Shown: positions 6,535 to 15,921, counted from the stretch's first letter. The stretch: 64,000 nt of DNA from Paenibacillus massiliensis subsp. panacisoli DSM 21345 (GCF_000426545.1 NZ_AUFO01000010.1:186001-250000); one strand, 5' to 3'. Notes: generated by a model from the letters alone, not told the origin. Translations and numbers: made by a program.

Positions 6535-8633
6535 TTACGATCGTCGGGGATGTAAAGGGCATTGACAGCTTAAGTGATGACAAGATTAAAGAAATTAACG
6601 AGCACCTCCTGGTCCGTAGCTTTGATGAATTTTTGGACAAGTTCTCGCCGACGGTATACTCATTTTTTAATGCTGCCAATCAGAAGGTTGTGTATACGCT
6701 TAAAAAGCCGGAGGGTATTGACGAGGATAGCATCTCGGAGATTCGGGTCAATCAGAGTAATGATTTCCTGAAAATGCTGTTCACGCTGATTGATACGAAA
6801 CGTAGTCAGGGCATTACGAACGTAGATTTCAAGTTCGAGAATCTGCTCGATATGATCTCCCCGAAAAAGGTCATGGATGATATCCGTCAGGTACGCAAGG
6901 AGATCCATTATCTGTACGGACAATATGAGCAGTTGGACGATGGCGACCCGAAGAAGCTGGATATGGGCGATAAGCTGAACGGCATGTTCGAGGAAGCCAG
7001 TCAGAATTACAACAATGTCATGGCTATGCTTCCGCTGGCCATTGAGGATATCAAGACCCGGCTGCTCCTTGGGGGAGCGCAGGAGGACAATAGCGGTGAA
7101 GCCATTCAGATTGGTGTCCTGACCATTGGTGAGGGCGGCGAGCTGAAGATCGTGGAAGCGCCGAAGGCAGACAGCACGGAGCTGATGCTGCTGGATGAGA
7201 ACGGAACTAACGGATTGACTGAGGTATTCGCAGATGACTACAGCTCGATTACCGAGACGCCATCCGACTATGTGAAGGATCTGGTCGTGCGCACTTTTGT
7301 ACCGTTACCAGCGGTGCAGAACAAGGTCGATACGGCTATCGAGGTACAGAATTACAATACGTACCTGGAGTTCTACAAGAACGCCAAGGATGATTTTGTC
7401 AAAGCCGTTAAGCCATTGGTAGAGAAGATTCTCGGTGTGAAAATGTTCTTCGACCAATATGCAACCAAGAACAAAGGGATGCTCCCTACCATGCTTATCG
7501 CGAATAACAAGCCAGATATGCTGGTCAAGAGCAGCAATATTCCGCGTCTGGAGACCTATCTGAATACCGTTAACTCCAAGAATGATTTCTCCGACACGAT
7601 CTGGTTCGGTATTGTACCTTCGATCGAGATGGAATCGATCGGCAAGGTGAAGGTATCTCGTGAGCGCTTCAAGGGTAATGAGAAGGTCGTCAAGACCGGA
7701 GGCTACTCGATGGAGACGCTGTCGATGCTGATGCAGGTCGTTCAGGAATACAAAATTCAGATGTTCTTCAACTTCGAGTCGGGTGAGGACACCACGTTCA
7801 ACAGCATGGCCACCTCGGGCATCGAACGATACATTGACAAGTGCGCCCCACTGGTGCGCCGGGAATACAGTGAGTTCGCCATTCCGTGTGTACCGAACTT
7901 CACGATTATTCCGAAGGATAAATCGGGGGTCATCATTGATAGCAAAATGATGCAGACGGAGACAGGCGTTACCTTGTCCAAGGAGAAAGAGGACATTCTG
8001 AAGCTGTGGATTGAAGGCGTCTATGTCGGTGCTGCCTATGTGGCTGCAGGTCTTGTCGCTGCTTATCAGTGTCCGGAGTATCTGCGAGAATCCTTCAGAA
8101 CCGTGAACAAGAACTTCCCTGGCGTTCGCTTCGATATTGAAGCAGGAGACAACAGTCTGCGTACCGTAACGACCATGGCGAAGGAGATCACAGGCTTCAC
8201 GAACAGCATTAAGGATGCGATCAACCGCAAGAACTTTGGCTTCGTATTCTCCTCGGAGAATGCTCAGTTGCAGGATAAGGATATCCGCCGTATTACGGTC
8301 TATAAGGCCAGAAGCATGGCGCTGTCCGAGGACGGCTTCGATTCTCTGTACAAAACACTGGTCAGCACGTATATAGAGCGGATTCTGCGCTACCAGACCG
8401 GTGACTTCAAGCATGAGAATATCGTCCGCTTCTTCAGCAACAATCCGAGTAGTCAGAAGAGCAAGTGGCTGTCGAACCGTGGTTCGGTGAACTCGATCAT
8501 TCAGGACGGAGACGATATGAGCTTCGTGATTGATGAGAAGAGCAATCTATGCCACATCGACCTGGTCTTCAACGGTAACGTGAAGAACCTGGAGGTCATG
8601 ATTACGAAGGGGACCAGCGCTGTTAAAGCATGA
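6465..8633 (+). CDS. Contractile sheath-like protein (TssB-like plus TssC-like regions)
   Basis: A 722-residue soluble protein at the head of the main operon, directly before the Hcp-like gene. The first roughly 110 residues contain a TssB-like stretch (RSFDEFLDKFSPTVYSFF, later FLKMLFTLIDTKRS). Residues from about 260 on look like a TssC-type sheath large subunit, including a late segment with TYIERILRYQTGD and a C-terminal handshake-like beta strand. Separate TssB and TssC genes are absent, so a natural fusion is my reading. The assignment rests on these weak resemblances plus position, not on a search. The start is uncertain: ATG 6465 has no Shine-Dalgarno, an in-frame stop lies at 6438-6440, and the next ATG is at 6495. 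Confidence 0.65.
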   Translation: MEIIYQTNRTMLFEEINPEKLDLITIVGDVKGIDSLSDDKIKEINEHLLVRSFDEFLDKFSPTVYSFFNAANQKVVYTLKKPEGIDEDSISEIRVNQSNDFLKMLFTLIDTKRSQGITNVDFKFENLLDMISPKKVMDDIRQVRKEIHYLYGQYEQLDDGDPKKLDMGDKLNGMFEEASQNYNNVMAMLPLAIEDIKTRLLLGGAQEDNSGEAIQIGVLTIGEGGELKIVEAPKADSTELMLLDENGTNGLTEVFADDYSSITETPSDYVKDLVVRTFVPLPAVQNKVDTAIEVQNYNTYLEFYKNAKDDFVKAVKPLVEKILGVKMFFDQYATKNKGMLPTMLIANNKPDMLVKSSNIPRLETYLNTVNSKNDFSDTIWFGIVPSIEMESIGKVKVSRERFKGNEKVVKTGGYSMETLSMLMQVVQEYKIQMFFNFESGEDTTFNSMATSGIERYIDKCAPLVRREYSEFAIPCVPNFTIIPKDKSGVIIDSKMMQTETGVTLSKEKEDILKLWIEGVYVGAAYVAAGLVAAYQCPEYLRESFRTVNKNFPGVRFDIEAGDNSLRTVTTMAKEITGFTNSIKDAINRKNFGFVFSSENAQLQDKDIRRITVYKARSMALSEDGFDSLYKTLVSTYIERILRYQTGDFKHENIVRFFSNNPSSQKSKWLSNRGSVNSIIQDGDDMSFVIDEKSNLCHIDLVFNGNVKNLEVMITKGTSAVKA

Positions 8634-8749
8634 TCCGTACCTTAACCAAGGTGTTAAAGGCAATGCTATCACGGCTTGCCTTTATACATAAATCGAGCGG
8701 TTCTTCCGCTCAAACTAATCTTACGAAGAGAATCAAGGAGGACAAACAC

Positions 8750-9175
8750 ATGGGATTTAGATTGAAGGTTGAAGGTCAAGAAACAATTGAGCTGGGCTTG
8801 GACAACATCAAGACTGTTATCTATGACACAGATACACCGGATGATTCCAATGCCCGCTCCACTGATGTAGGCTCTACGCTGCGCATCAGCGGCAAGATCA
8901 TCACGGCTACAGACGGTGACAGTGCAGACGATACGATGAAGCTGGCTTTGTGGTCGCTCGTCCCTGCCGAGAAGGCGGATTGCTACCGTAAAGCTACGCT
9001 GGAAGTCATTGCTGCGGACCAAGTGGTTCGTAAAATCTACTTCCCGAATGCATTCGTTGTAGATTACAACGAAAGCTTCGGAGATGAAGAGGGTGTAGGT
9101 ACCTTCTCACTGTACATCAAACAGAAGAAGGACAAGACCGAGCTGGCAACCATTGACGGCGGTTATCCGGTATAA
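8750..9175 (+). CDS. Hcp-like tube protein
   Basis: A 141-residue beta-rich protein of the size of Hcp and phage/eCIS inner-tube subunits. It has alternating strands and a C-terminal half (KATLEVIAADQVVRKIYFPNAF, then GTFSLYIKQKK) like the tube-protein fold. AAGGAG ahead of ATG 8750 fixes the start; an in-frame upstream extension to 8630 is not credible. Hexamers of such proteins stack inside the sheath. A perfect hairpin just after the stop may raise its mRNA level relative to neighbours, as expected for the most abundant component. Confidence 0.7.
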   Translation: MGFRLKVEGQETIELGLDNIKTVIYDTDTPDDSNARSTDVGSTLRISGKIITATDGDSADDTMKLALWSLVPAEKADCYRKATLEVIAADQVVRKIYFPNAFVVDYNESFGDEEGVGTFSLYIKQKKDKTELATIDGGYPV

Positions 9176-9195
9176 GCAGGACCAGCCGGAAGGCG

Positions 9196-9229
9196 ATAAC
9201 ATGAGAGGCCGCAAGGCCTCTCATGTTAT
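9196..9229 (+). promoter_or_regulatory. Perfect 15-bp hairpin with GCAA loop after the tube gene
   Basis: Arms 9196-9210 and 9215-9229 are perfectly complementary around a GCAA tetraloop, 20 bases after the Hcp-like stop. There is no T-tract, so full termination is unlikely. A stable GNRA-capped stem at this place could protect the sheath-tube mRNA from 3' exonucleases, or act as a processing or partial attenuation point before the low-dose genes. Confidence 0.6.
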
Positions 9230-9283
9230 ATTGCCGAGTAAACAGCATGATGACCAATGACAGAGAGGGAGTAGACAATTCAT

Positions 9284-9712
9284 ATGGACAATTACTATGA
9301 GCTGCTCGGTGTCAGCCGGGGTGCTTCGGCGGCGGAGATCAAGAAGGCCTACCGTCAGTTGGCCAAGCGCTATCATCCGGATACCAATCAGGGAAGCCCG
9401 GAAGCGGCACGCAGGTTCAAGCAGATACACGAAGCCTATGAGGCCCTGCGTGACGAAGCATCGCGGCAGGCATACGATGCCAAGCTCAAGGGTAGCCCAC
9501 ACCAGGAGCGTGAGGAGAAGGCGGGCGTGAAGTCGGATAGTCGTGCGAAGGCGCCGGATTTCAACCCTGGAAATACGCAGGTGGATTTTGAACGCTTCTT
9601 CGGCTTTAATCCGAAGACGGGCGAGGGTACTCCAGGTAAGAAGGCTCCCAAGAAGGAAGCGAACCCGATGGATGTGTCCGACCTGTTCAACCGCTATTTT
9701 GGCAAACGATAG
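9284..9712 (+). CDS. J-domain (DnaJ-type) co-chaperone
   Basis: A 142-residue protein with a complete N-terminal J domain (residues about 3-67), including [12 protein letters not shown] and the HPD motif in [10 protein letters not shown]. The rest is a charged linker and a short C-terminal segment ([23 protein letters not shown]). It has no Gly/Phe region, zinc fingers or substrate domain of housekeeping DnaJ. J proteins stimulate the ATPase of Hsp70 partners; a divergent Hsp70 is encoded at 15965-18607 in the same run of genes, so the two probably act together. GAGGGAG precedes the ATG. Confidence 0.9.
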   Translation: MDNYYELLGVSRGASAAEIKKAYRQLAKRYHPDTNQGSPEAARRFKQIHEAYEALRDEASRQAYDAKLKGSPHQEREEKAGVKSDSRAKAPDFNPGNTQVDFERFFGFNPKTGEGTPGKKAPKKEANPMDVSDLFNRYFGKR

Positions 9713-9861
9713 CAGGCGGTGTCTGATCCCGATGCAAGGTTAATACCCATGGCAACGGGCAGATGGTATAGCAATAGTGTAGCAACTGAAGCGACGTTGA
9801 AGCAGCAGAGGGACTTACGGGAAGCTGCCGACGAGCACAGTAGAGATGGAGGAAGCAATCA

Positions 9862-10404
9862 GTGCAAGCAAGCAGGAGCAGATGGATTATAGGACTGGAT
9901 ATCGCTGTGTTCGTACTGCTGGCAGCTGTAACGTTTTATACCTTTTTCAGATCAGGCTATGTTGGTCTCAAGATCGGGGTGGCTACCGGTGCCATACTCT
10001 GCACGCTGGTCTATCTCGTAGGTAGTATGGTTACAGTAGTACCTGCCCCCAAGCCCGAGAAGCGGGTAGTCTCCAAGCTCGTACAGTTGGACGATGAGGG
10101 GGAGCCCGTCAAGGAGTGGTATATCCAGGGCGAGACCGCATTATTGATCGGAAAGATACACGCCGGCAGCGAAGTGGATATTGATCTGTCAGACAGTGAG
10201 TATGCCTCGCTGATCAGCAGTGAGCATGCCGTATTAAACCGGGTGGGTGAGAAATGGTTCGTTGAGGATACCGATTCGGCAAACGGTACAGGACTACGCG
10301 AGGCAAACAGCAGTCTGACAGATAAGCTGGAGAGTGGAGAGCCACGGCCAATCCACCCTGGAGATCTGCTGTTCATCGCGAATACCCGCTTGTTGATCAA
10401 GTAA
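9862..10404 (+). CDS. Membrane-anchored FHA-domain protein
   Basis: A 180-residue protein with two N-terminal transmembrane helices (about 8-27 and 31-52) and a cytoplasmic FHA-like domain from about 80 to the end. Its key residues are LIGKIHAGSEVDIDLSD, ISSEHAVL and the DSANGTG turn. The GTG at 9862 is the start, given GGAGGA at 9848-9853. FHA domains bind phosphothreonine peptides, so this protein can report the action of the kinase at 2370 to the membrane. Membrane placement suggests an assembly-site or scaffold role, like Fha in type VI systems. Confidence 0.8.
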   Translation: MQASRSRWIIGLDIAVFVLLAAVTFYTFFRSGYVGLKIGVATGAILCTLVYLVGSMVTVVPAPKPEKRVVSKLVQLDDEGEPVKEWYIQGETALLIGKIHAGSEVDIDLSDSEYASLISSEHAVLNRVGEKWFVEDTDSANGTGLREANSSLTDKLESGEPRPIHPGDLLFIANTRLLIK

Positions 10405-10440
10405 ACACATATCTGAGATAGACAGGAGCAGGATACGAAG

Positions 10441-10965
10441 ATGAGTTTGACAAGATGCCCCAATGGACACATGTTCAGCACACGAAAGCATGGAACCACG
10501 TGCCCTTACTGTAATTCGGTGGTGAATCAGGCACCCCCAGCCGAGCCATTGCGCCAAAATCAGGGTGCCCCTGGTGGAGAAGACAAGACGATGCCGTATC
10601 TTGGCGAGACGGTGGGCATTCACCCGGTCACAGGCTGGCTGGTATGCATAGAAGGTGCTCAGATCGGTCAGGATTACCGGATTATGGCTGAGAAGAATTT
10701 CATTGGCCGGGCTGAGGAAATGCACATCCGCGTCATTGGTGACAATACCATTTCCCGCAAAAATCATGCCGTGATCGTCTACGATCCCAAGAAACGCAAT
10801 TTCTACCTGCTGCCGGGAGATTCCTCGGGGCTGGCTTATCACAACAACGAAGCGGTCTACTCTCCGGCCGAGCTAGCCGCCTATGATGTCATTCAGCTTG
10901 GGCGAAGCAAATTCATATTCATTCCGCTCTGCGGCCCTCATTTTGAATGGGAGAACAACAATTAG
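10441..10965 (+). CDS. Zinc-ribbon plus FHA-domain protein
   Basis: A 174-residue soluble protein. An N-terminal zinc ribbon (CPNGH near residue 6, CPYC near residue 22) is followed by a linker and a well-formed FHA domain. The FHA part has FIGRAEEMHIRV, then ISRKNHAVIVY and a final GRSKFIFI strand; the conserved Gly-Arg, Ser and Asn/His positions are present. It lies between the membrane FHA protein and the PP2C phosphatase. It probably recruits a partner phosphorylated by the locus kinase; the partner is unknown. Confidence 0.85.
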   Translation: MSLTRCPNGHMFSTRKHGTTCPYCNSVVNQAPPAEPLRQNQGAPGGEDKTMPYLGETVGIHPVTGWLVCIEGAQIGQDYRIMAEKNFIGRAEEMHIRVIGDNTISRKNHAVIVYDPKKRNFYLLPGDSSGLAYHNNEAVYSPAELAAYDVIQLGRSKFIFIPLCGPHFEWENNN

Positions 10966-10980
10966 GACGGAAGTGAGATC

Positions 10981-11841
10981 GTGCAGGAATTGCAGGGATT
11001 AAGTCCATATACCGTGGTTCTGATTGCAGGCGTGCTGATTCTGGTACTGCTGCTGCTGCGCTGGAGCATAGCGCGAAGCAGGCCGAAGCAGACGCCTCCA
11101 GTCGAGGAGAGTGGCGTACAGATCGGGAATGGTCAGACAATCGGCAGTCGGAGTGAGCAGGACGATTACTTTGCCAGCATGACCACCCCGGTAGGCACGC
11201 TGGCGCTTGTCGCTGATGGAATCAGCGGCATGGCGAATGGCCGAATGTCGAGCACGCTCGCGGTGACCACATTCATGAAAGAATACGCCAAGGTGACAAG
11301 ACCGGAGGAGATCATAACCTATCTTGATCGGACTGCAGGGGTCGTGAATCGCAATATCTTGCAGCAGCTGAATGGTCAAGGGGGGGGCACAACGCTTGCC
11401 GTCGTGGTACTGGTCGAGAACAAGCTGTATTACGGTGCAGTGGGTGACAGCATGATTACCATTTACCGGAACGGGGAGTTCGTACCTGTCAATTCCAAGC
11501 ATACAGCTGAGGTGCTGCTGGAAGAGAAGGTGCTGGCTGGACAGATGACGGCTGAGGAAGCAAAGGACAGCCCGGTCCGTTACCATCTCATCAACTATTT
11601 GGGGTATGAGGGATTCAGCAGTATGGAGATTGCGGATACACCGCTGGAGCTCCTCCCAGGTGATCATGTGCTGGTATGCAGCGATGGCATTCATGAAGCG
11701 TTAACGGAAATTGAGCTAGAGACAATTATGCGTAAGGGACTGCCACCGCAGGACAGCGCGGAGCAGATCATTGAGGCTGTACACCGCAAGGGGCTGAAGC
11801 ATCAAGATAATGCTACGGTCATTCTGCTAAGTGGTGGGTGA
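10981..11841 (+). CDS. Membrane-anchored PP2C-type Ser/Thr phosphatase
   Basis: A 286-residue protein with one N-terminal helix (about 10-28) and a complete PP2C domain. The motifs are RSEQDDYF, LALVADGISG, YYGAVGDSMITIYR, HVLVCSDGIHEAL and HQDNATVIL, so the metal-binding aspartates are all present. It should remove phosphate from Ser/Thr residues added by the kinase at 2370, the PppA-like counterpart in this locus. The GTG start is 15 bases after the FHA gene stop, indicating one operon. Confidence 0.88.
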   Translation: MQELQGLSPYTVVLIAGVLILVLLLLRWSIARSRPKQTPPVEESGVQIGNGQTIGSRSEQDDYFASMTTPVGTLALVADGISGMANGRMSSTLAVTTFMKEYAKVTRPEEIITYLDRTAGVVNRNILQQLNGQGGGTTLAVVVLVENKLYYGAVGDSMITIYRNGEFVPVNSKHTAEVLLEEKVLAGQMTAEEAKDSPVRYHLINYLGYEGFSSMEIADTPLELLPGDHVLVCSDGIHEALTEIELETIMRKGLPPQDSAEQIIEAVHRKGLKHQDNATVILLSGG

Positions 11842-11950
11842 AGAGACAGCTAGGTGAGCATTTTGCATCGATTCGACTGGGGGCTCCAATCCATTCTCAT
11901 GGATGCTCGCTTCAGATGATGCAATGCTGAGCTGAAAGACGGAGGTATAC

Positions 11951-13726
11951 ATGCGCAAGGAGAACAGTGATTTTCAGACCGCCTTCGTATCCGAGGCTGG
12001 CTCATATCTGGATAACCGAGATTATTTTGCCTATATCGAGCTGGATGATATGGCCTGCTACGTGCTGGCTGATGGACTTGACTCGGATCAGGAGCTGCGA
12101 AGCGCCGAGATGGCAGTCAAGACGATGCTGGAGAACTTCATGGAGAAGCCCTCCATGTCAAGGCGGCGTATGGCTCGTGCTCTGCAGGAGGCTCAGGAAT
12201 GGCTGCAATTCGAGAGCAGGAGAGTTCGATTGAAGACGAGTCTGCTGATGATTGTTACCAATTACAACAAAATGGTCTACGTCTCCTGCGGTCATGTGCG
12301 ATTGTACCATTTTCGTGCAGGACGCTTGAATTTTCGCAGTAAGGATCATAGTCTGGCCCAGTCGATGGCTGATGATGGACGCATCCCGGAGGAAGCGACC
12401 AGCACGCATGAGGAGCGTGGCAATCTGCTGGAATATGTGGGTAAGCCGGGGCGGATTCACGGCACCTTCTCCAAGAAGTCACAGCTAGCTGACGGGGATG
12501 TGCTTCTGTTAGCTACACCAGGGATGTGGGAGGGCGTAGAACTGGCAGAAATGCTGGGAGCGCTTGAGCAATCAAAGGATGCGACAGAAATGACCGACAC
12601 GCTGGAGGAGGTACTGCTGAGCAAACAGCAGCGGGTGGTCAACAACTATACAGCGGCAGCGATCTACGTTAATAAAATATTTCAGGAAAAGAAACGGGAT
12701 GTGCGTAAGCTGATCAAACGAATTGCCATTGCGCTCGTCGTCCTCTTGCTCCTGGGTGGTGGTGCTACATATATGGCGATCAGACAGGCTGCGCAGAAAG
12801 CCCAGGCACTGGAGGATATGGTTGAGTCTGCTCTTCAGGGTGATGAATACGCTCGCAACGGCGATTATTTGAAGGCAGTCAAATCCTATAGTGAAGCCCG
12901 AAATGCGGCGATCAAGATTAATGACAAGGTACACAGAAATCTGTATGGCAAAGAGCAGAAGGTCTCGCAGACGCTGGTGGACGGAGATGAATATGCAGCA
13001 GATGGGGATTTCGAGAAGGCCAAGTCGAGCTATGAAAAAGCCTTGAAGGATTCGGCCCTGTATCCACCATTTCAAGGCGAGGACATTCAAAAGAAGATTG
13101 ACCAGTTGGATGGCTTCGCCAAGGTAGCAGCGCTGCAGAAGGAAGCCGACCTGAAATTCCAGGGCGGCAGCTATCAGGAGGCACTTGAGCTATACCAGCA
13201 AGCGAATCTTGCAGCTACGGAGACGGAGTATACGGCGGCGCAGAAGGAGCTGCAGACGAAGCTCGCCGATACGGAGGGTAAGCTGAAGGCAATCAATCAG
13301 GAGGTCAAGGAGATCCAGGCGGGCAAGCTGGAGGCCAGGGCCGAGCGGCTGTTGAAGTCCGAGGACTATGCAGGAGCGGTGGATGCCTACGCGAAGGCGC
13401 AGGAAATCTATCAGGAGATTGGCAAGCTGGAAAGTGTGCTGGCGATGGAGCGCAGTATTGCCAAGGCCGAGGACAAGGCCAGTGCTGCAAGTCAGGCCAT
13501 GTCTATGGATGCAGGAGCTGGACTCGATGTAGCGGCAAGTCCGGGAGCCGGGTCACAGGACTTGGGAGCACAGGCTGCATCTGCTGCCAGTAACGGACCT
13601 GCTCAAACGGGAACGGGTCAGACGTCCGGGGCCCAGAATGAGTCGGGCGATTCTGGAACCACGGGTACCGGGGAAACAGGTGGCAAGCAGGCAGCTTCGG
13701 ACAATCAAGCTGCTGTGGATAATTAG
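11951..13726 (+). CDS. Degenerate PP2C domain - TM - TPR-like repeat protein
   Basis: A 591-residue protein. The N-terminal 240 residues keep the PP2C outline (DNRDYFAY, VLADGLDSD, LLLATPGMWEG) but miss several metal ligands: GDS is replaced by CGHV, SDG by TPGMWEG and the DN pair by NN. It is therefore probably catalytically dead. A transmembrane helix at about 256-276 leads to an outside region of helical TPR-like repeats with regular YxxA spacing (DGDEYAADGDFEKAKSSYEKA and similar). A final Gly/Ser/Ala/Gln-rich tail of about 90 residues follows. The arrangement suggests a receptor or scaffold that couples an envelope signal to the phosphorylation circuit. This is inference. Confidence 0.75.
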   Translation: MRKENSDFQTAFVSEAGSYLDNRDYFAYIELDDMACYVLADGLDSDQELRSAEMAVKTMLENFMEKPSMSRRRMARALQEAQEWLQFESRRVRLKTSLLMIVTNYNKMVYVSCGHVRLYHFRAGRLNFRSKDHSLAQSMADDGRIPEEATSTHEERGNLLEYVGKPGRIHGTFSKKSQLADGDVLLLATPGMWEGVELAEMLGALEQSKDATEMTDTLEEVLLSKQQRVVNNYTAAAIYVNKIFQEKKRDVRKLIKRIAIALVVLLLLGGGATYMAIRQAAQKAQALEDMVESALQGDEYARNGDYLKAVKSYSEARNAAIKINDKVHRNLYGKEQKVSQTLVDGDEYAADGDFEKAKSSYEKALKDSALYPPFQGEDIQKKIDQLDGFAKVAALQKEADLKFQGGSYQEALELYQQANLAATETEYTAAQKELQTKLADTEGKLKAINQEVKEIQAGKLEARAERLLKSEDYAGAVDAYAKAQEIYQEIGKLESVLAMERSIAKAEDKASAASQAMSMDAGAGLDVAASPGAGSQDLGAQAASAASNGPAQTGTGQTSGAQNESGDSGTTGTGETGGKQAASDNQAAVDN

Positions 13727-13783
13727 TCATCTGCAGAGGCGAAGCGCCTGTACAATCTTTAATTACGAAAGGAGGCCTATCGG

Positions 13784-15235
13784 GTGAAGGAGCTGGTACA
13801 GGAGCGACTTGGCAAGATGGAGGATTTGGAGCAGCGTCGTCTGCTCAAGGATATGATGAGTGGCGTGTTCCTGCATCTCGTGGAGTATCAGGAGGAGATG
13901 ATTCGCAAGCTGGAGGAGCGAGTCTTCGAGGAATTGGAGAATACGGAGGAGAAATTCGATGTCCATGTATCGCTTAGCTCCCGCGAAGACTACGATCCGA
14001 TTCACGAATTCCTCTATCCGGTGCTTCCTGCAGATGCAGAGCCACGGCAGCTAGACATTAGCGGTGTGGCCTCCGTCGTGCGGGAAGGCGGCGAGCTACG
14101 TCTATTCAGTGTATTTCTGGAGTTGGAGACCGAACGGATTCAGGAGCTGCTGGACAGTAATGTGACGTTTGAAGGAACGCTGATCACGGATGAGGGGCGT
14201 TACCCCCTCGCCATCAAGCTGAAGCGCAATGTGGATTATGTGACAGAGATCGAGAACCTGTACCATATCTTCCTGCAAAACGGGATCCCCTGGAAGACCA
14301 TTCATCACCCTTATGCCTACAAATTTGTGGATTGCATACTGATTGGCGGAGAAGGAGAGCCCTCTCCCCATGAGGAGATTCGGGAGATTCTCGTCTCGCT
14401 GGGAGACTACGAACCGTATAAACGGCTTGACCTCATTCCATTGTGGAATATTGAGCGCCTGGAGCTGAAGAATACGGGTTTTCCGGTTCCAGCCATGGAT
14501 CGGGTGAACTTTGAGCACGTGCTGTCCTTGCGTAAGACGGGTACAGAGCATGGCTATCTGATTCATGCGGCGGCGGAGGACATCCGTTATGTGAAAAGAT
14601 CAACAGAGGAGCTGACGATTGTCACACCTCTCGAAAAATCCGGCTTGTGGAAGGTATTGAAGGTCACTAAGCCAATGACTGCGCGCCTCAGCAGGTACAC
14701 CTACCCGATGGTCTCGAACAAGCGGCAGGACAGCTTCATCGGACGCTATGCCAGCAAGCAGACCGTATCGGTGCGAGCGAAGGCCGAGATTGCACGCATC
14801 GTGAACTCGTTCGAGGCTGCCCAAGGCTTGAGTCTGACAGGGGTGCGCATTATTCCACCAGAGCGGATAGCTACAGGAAGATTCGTGTCAGAGTCCAGCA
14901 ATAATAGCAGGGGCTACAGGTCTGTGAATACTTCAGCAGACCATGGAGGCTCCATAGGCGATAGTAAAGTCAGCCAAGGCATTCGGAGTGTTGACATGGG
15001 CAACGCCCAACATGAGGAAGGGCATCGCGGCTTGACACGTACCTACGCATTGAACCCATTCATGAGTGATAATGTGCGTTCCGAGCAAGGCAAGCAGGTG
15101 ATGATGCTCAGCTTCCAGCGGAGCGAGGCAGCGCTCAGTGTGCCTTATTATCTACTGTCAGATCTGATGAGCTTCCTCGTATCTGAGGTTCAGATGCATT
15201 TTCCCGAATACAAGTGCGAAGGGGAATGGACGTGA
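13784..15235 (+). CDS. Unknown conserved-looking protein, candidate baseplate component
   Basis: A 483-residue soluble protein that I cannot assign to a family. It begins with an amphipathic coiled-coil-like helix (residues about 5-55, rich in Glu/Arg), then alternating beta and alpha segments, and a polar low-complexity stretch around 365-400. The GTG at 13784 is supported by GGAGG at 13771-13775. Its stop overlaps the start of the next gene (GTGA), so the two are translationally coupled. Size and position between the regulatory proteins and the Hsp70 gene would suit a baseplate or wedge protein. No direct sequence evidence proves that. Confidence 0.6.
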   Translation: MKELVQERLGKMEDLEQRRLLKDMMSGVFLHLVEYQEEMIRKLEERVFEELENTEEKFDVHVSLSSREDYDPIHEFLYPVLPADAEPRQLDISGVASVVREGGELRLFSVFLELETERIQELLDSNVTFEGTLITDEGRYPLAIKLKRNVDYVTEIENLYHIFLQNGIPWKTIHHPYAYKFVDCILIGGEGEPSPHEEIREILVSLGDYEPYKRLDLIPLWNIERLELKNTGFPVPAMDRVNFEHVLSLRKTGTEHGYLIHAAAEDIRYVKRSTEELTIVTPLEKSGLWKVLKVTKPMTARLSRYTYPMVSNKRQDSFIGRYASKQTVSVRAKAEIARIVNSFEAAQGLSLTGVRIIPPERIATGRFVSESSNNSRGYRSVNTSADHGGSIGDSKVSQGIRSVDMGNAQHEEGHRGLTRTYALNPFMSDNVRSEQGKQVMMLSFQRSEAALSVPYYLLSDLMSFLVSEVQMHFPEYKCEGEWT

Positions 15236-15921
15236 ATTACATCTGGGATGTGCTGCTCAAGGCAAGGAAGGAGCAGATGGACGACAGTCGGCTGCGTTTT
15301 GTGCCAGCGGTCAGCTTTTCTCCTTATATGGAGCTGAGTCTGGAGGATCTGAACGCGACCGTACCGGAGCAGGTTGTAGAGATTAATCCGTATTATCGAT
15401 TCTACGCGATATTTCGTGATTTGTTCCCTGCTGACGATGCAGGCTATGCGGAGCTTCGGGAGACGCTGTTCGATGTCGTAGTGCATTTTTTGGCTGAGGC
15501 AGATCTGATGCAGGGTATGAATCGGCGTGAGTATCATATCCGGTTCGTGCGCCGTGATCTGTTGAACGGTATCTTCGGCGAGCGGATTCAGCAGCATTAT
15601 GCGCAATTGGATGACCATGAGCAGGATGCAATAGCCGAAGGCTTGCTGCGACTGTACGAGACAGGCGAGGCTGTCCACTTACTGAAGCAGACCCTGCGCC
15701 GGATCTTTCCACGCTCCATCATCTATGCTCATTGCCACGACCGGGATGAGCTGCTGATCTATATCGGTCAGGAGGATAATACCTCAAATCGTACCAAGGT
15801 GGAGCTGCTGCTGGATTTATTTCTGCCTGCGCGATTTGACCTGCGCATCTATTGGAGCCATCATTTCGGCATTGTCGGTGAGGATGACACGATGAAGCAG
15901 GATGCGATTTCTTTGTACTGA
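15232..15921 (+). CDS. Unknown protein coupled to the previous gene, candidate baseplate component
   Basis: A 229-residue soluble protein with no membrane segment and no recognised family. It is mainly helical, with a C-terminal strand region ending in RIYWSHHFGIVGEDDTM. Three in-frame starts are possible: GTG 15214, ATG 15226 and GTG 15232. I prefer 15232 because it overlaps the upstream TGA as GTGA and is properly spaced from AAGGGG at 15219-15224. Coupling to the 483-residue protein argues that they act as a complex. Confidence 0.6.
   Translation: MNYIWDVLLKARKEQMDDSRLRFVPAVSFSPYMELSLEDLNATVPEQVVEINPYYRFYAIFRDLFPADDAGYAELRETLFDVVVHFLAEADLMQGMNRREYHIRFVRRDLLNGIFGERIQQHYAQLDDHEQDAIAEGLLRLYETGEAVHLLKQTLRRIFPRSIIYAHCHDRDELLIYIGQEDNTSNRTKVELLLDLFLPARFDLRIYWSHHFGIVGEDDTMKQDAISLY

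Noticed and set aside
7305..8414. Open frame of 369 codons on the minus strand inside the sheath gene
   Set aside because: It is antisense to a gene with strong coding features; no Shine-Dalgarno and no recognisable protein family. Long shadow frames are common in this GC-rich coding DNA.
10999..11694. Minus-strand frame of 231 codons opposite the PP2C gene
   Set aside because: The plus-strand frame has all PP2C motifs; the antisense frame has none of any family.
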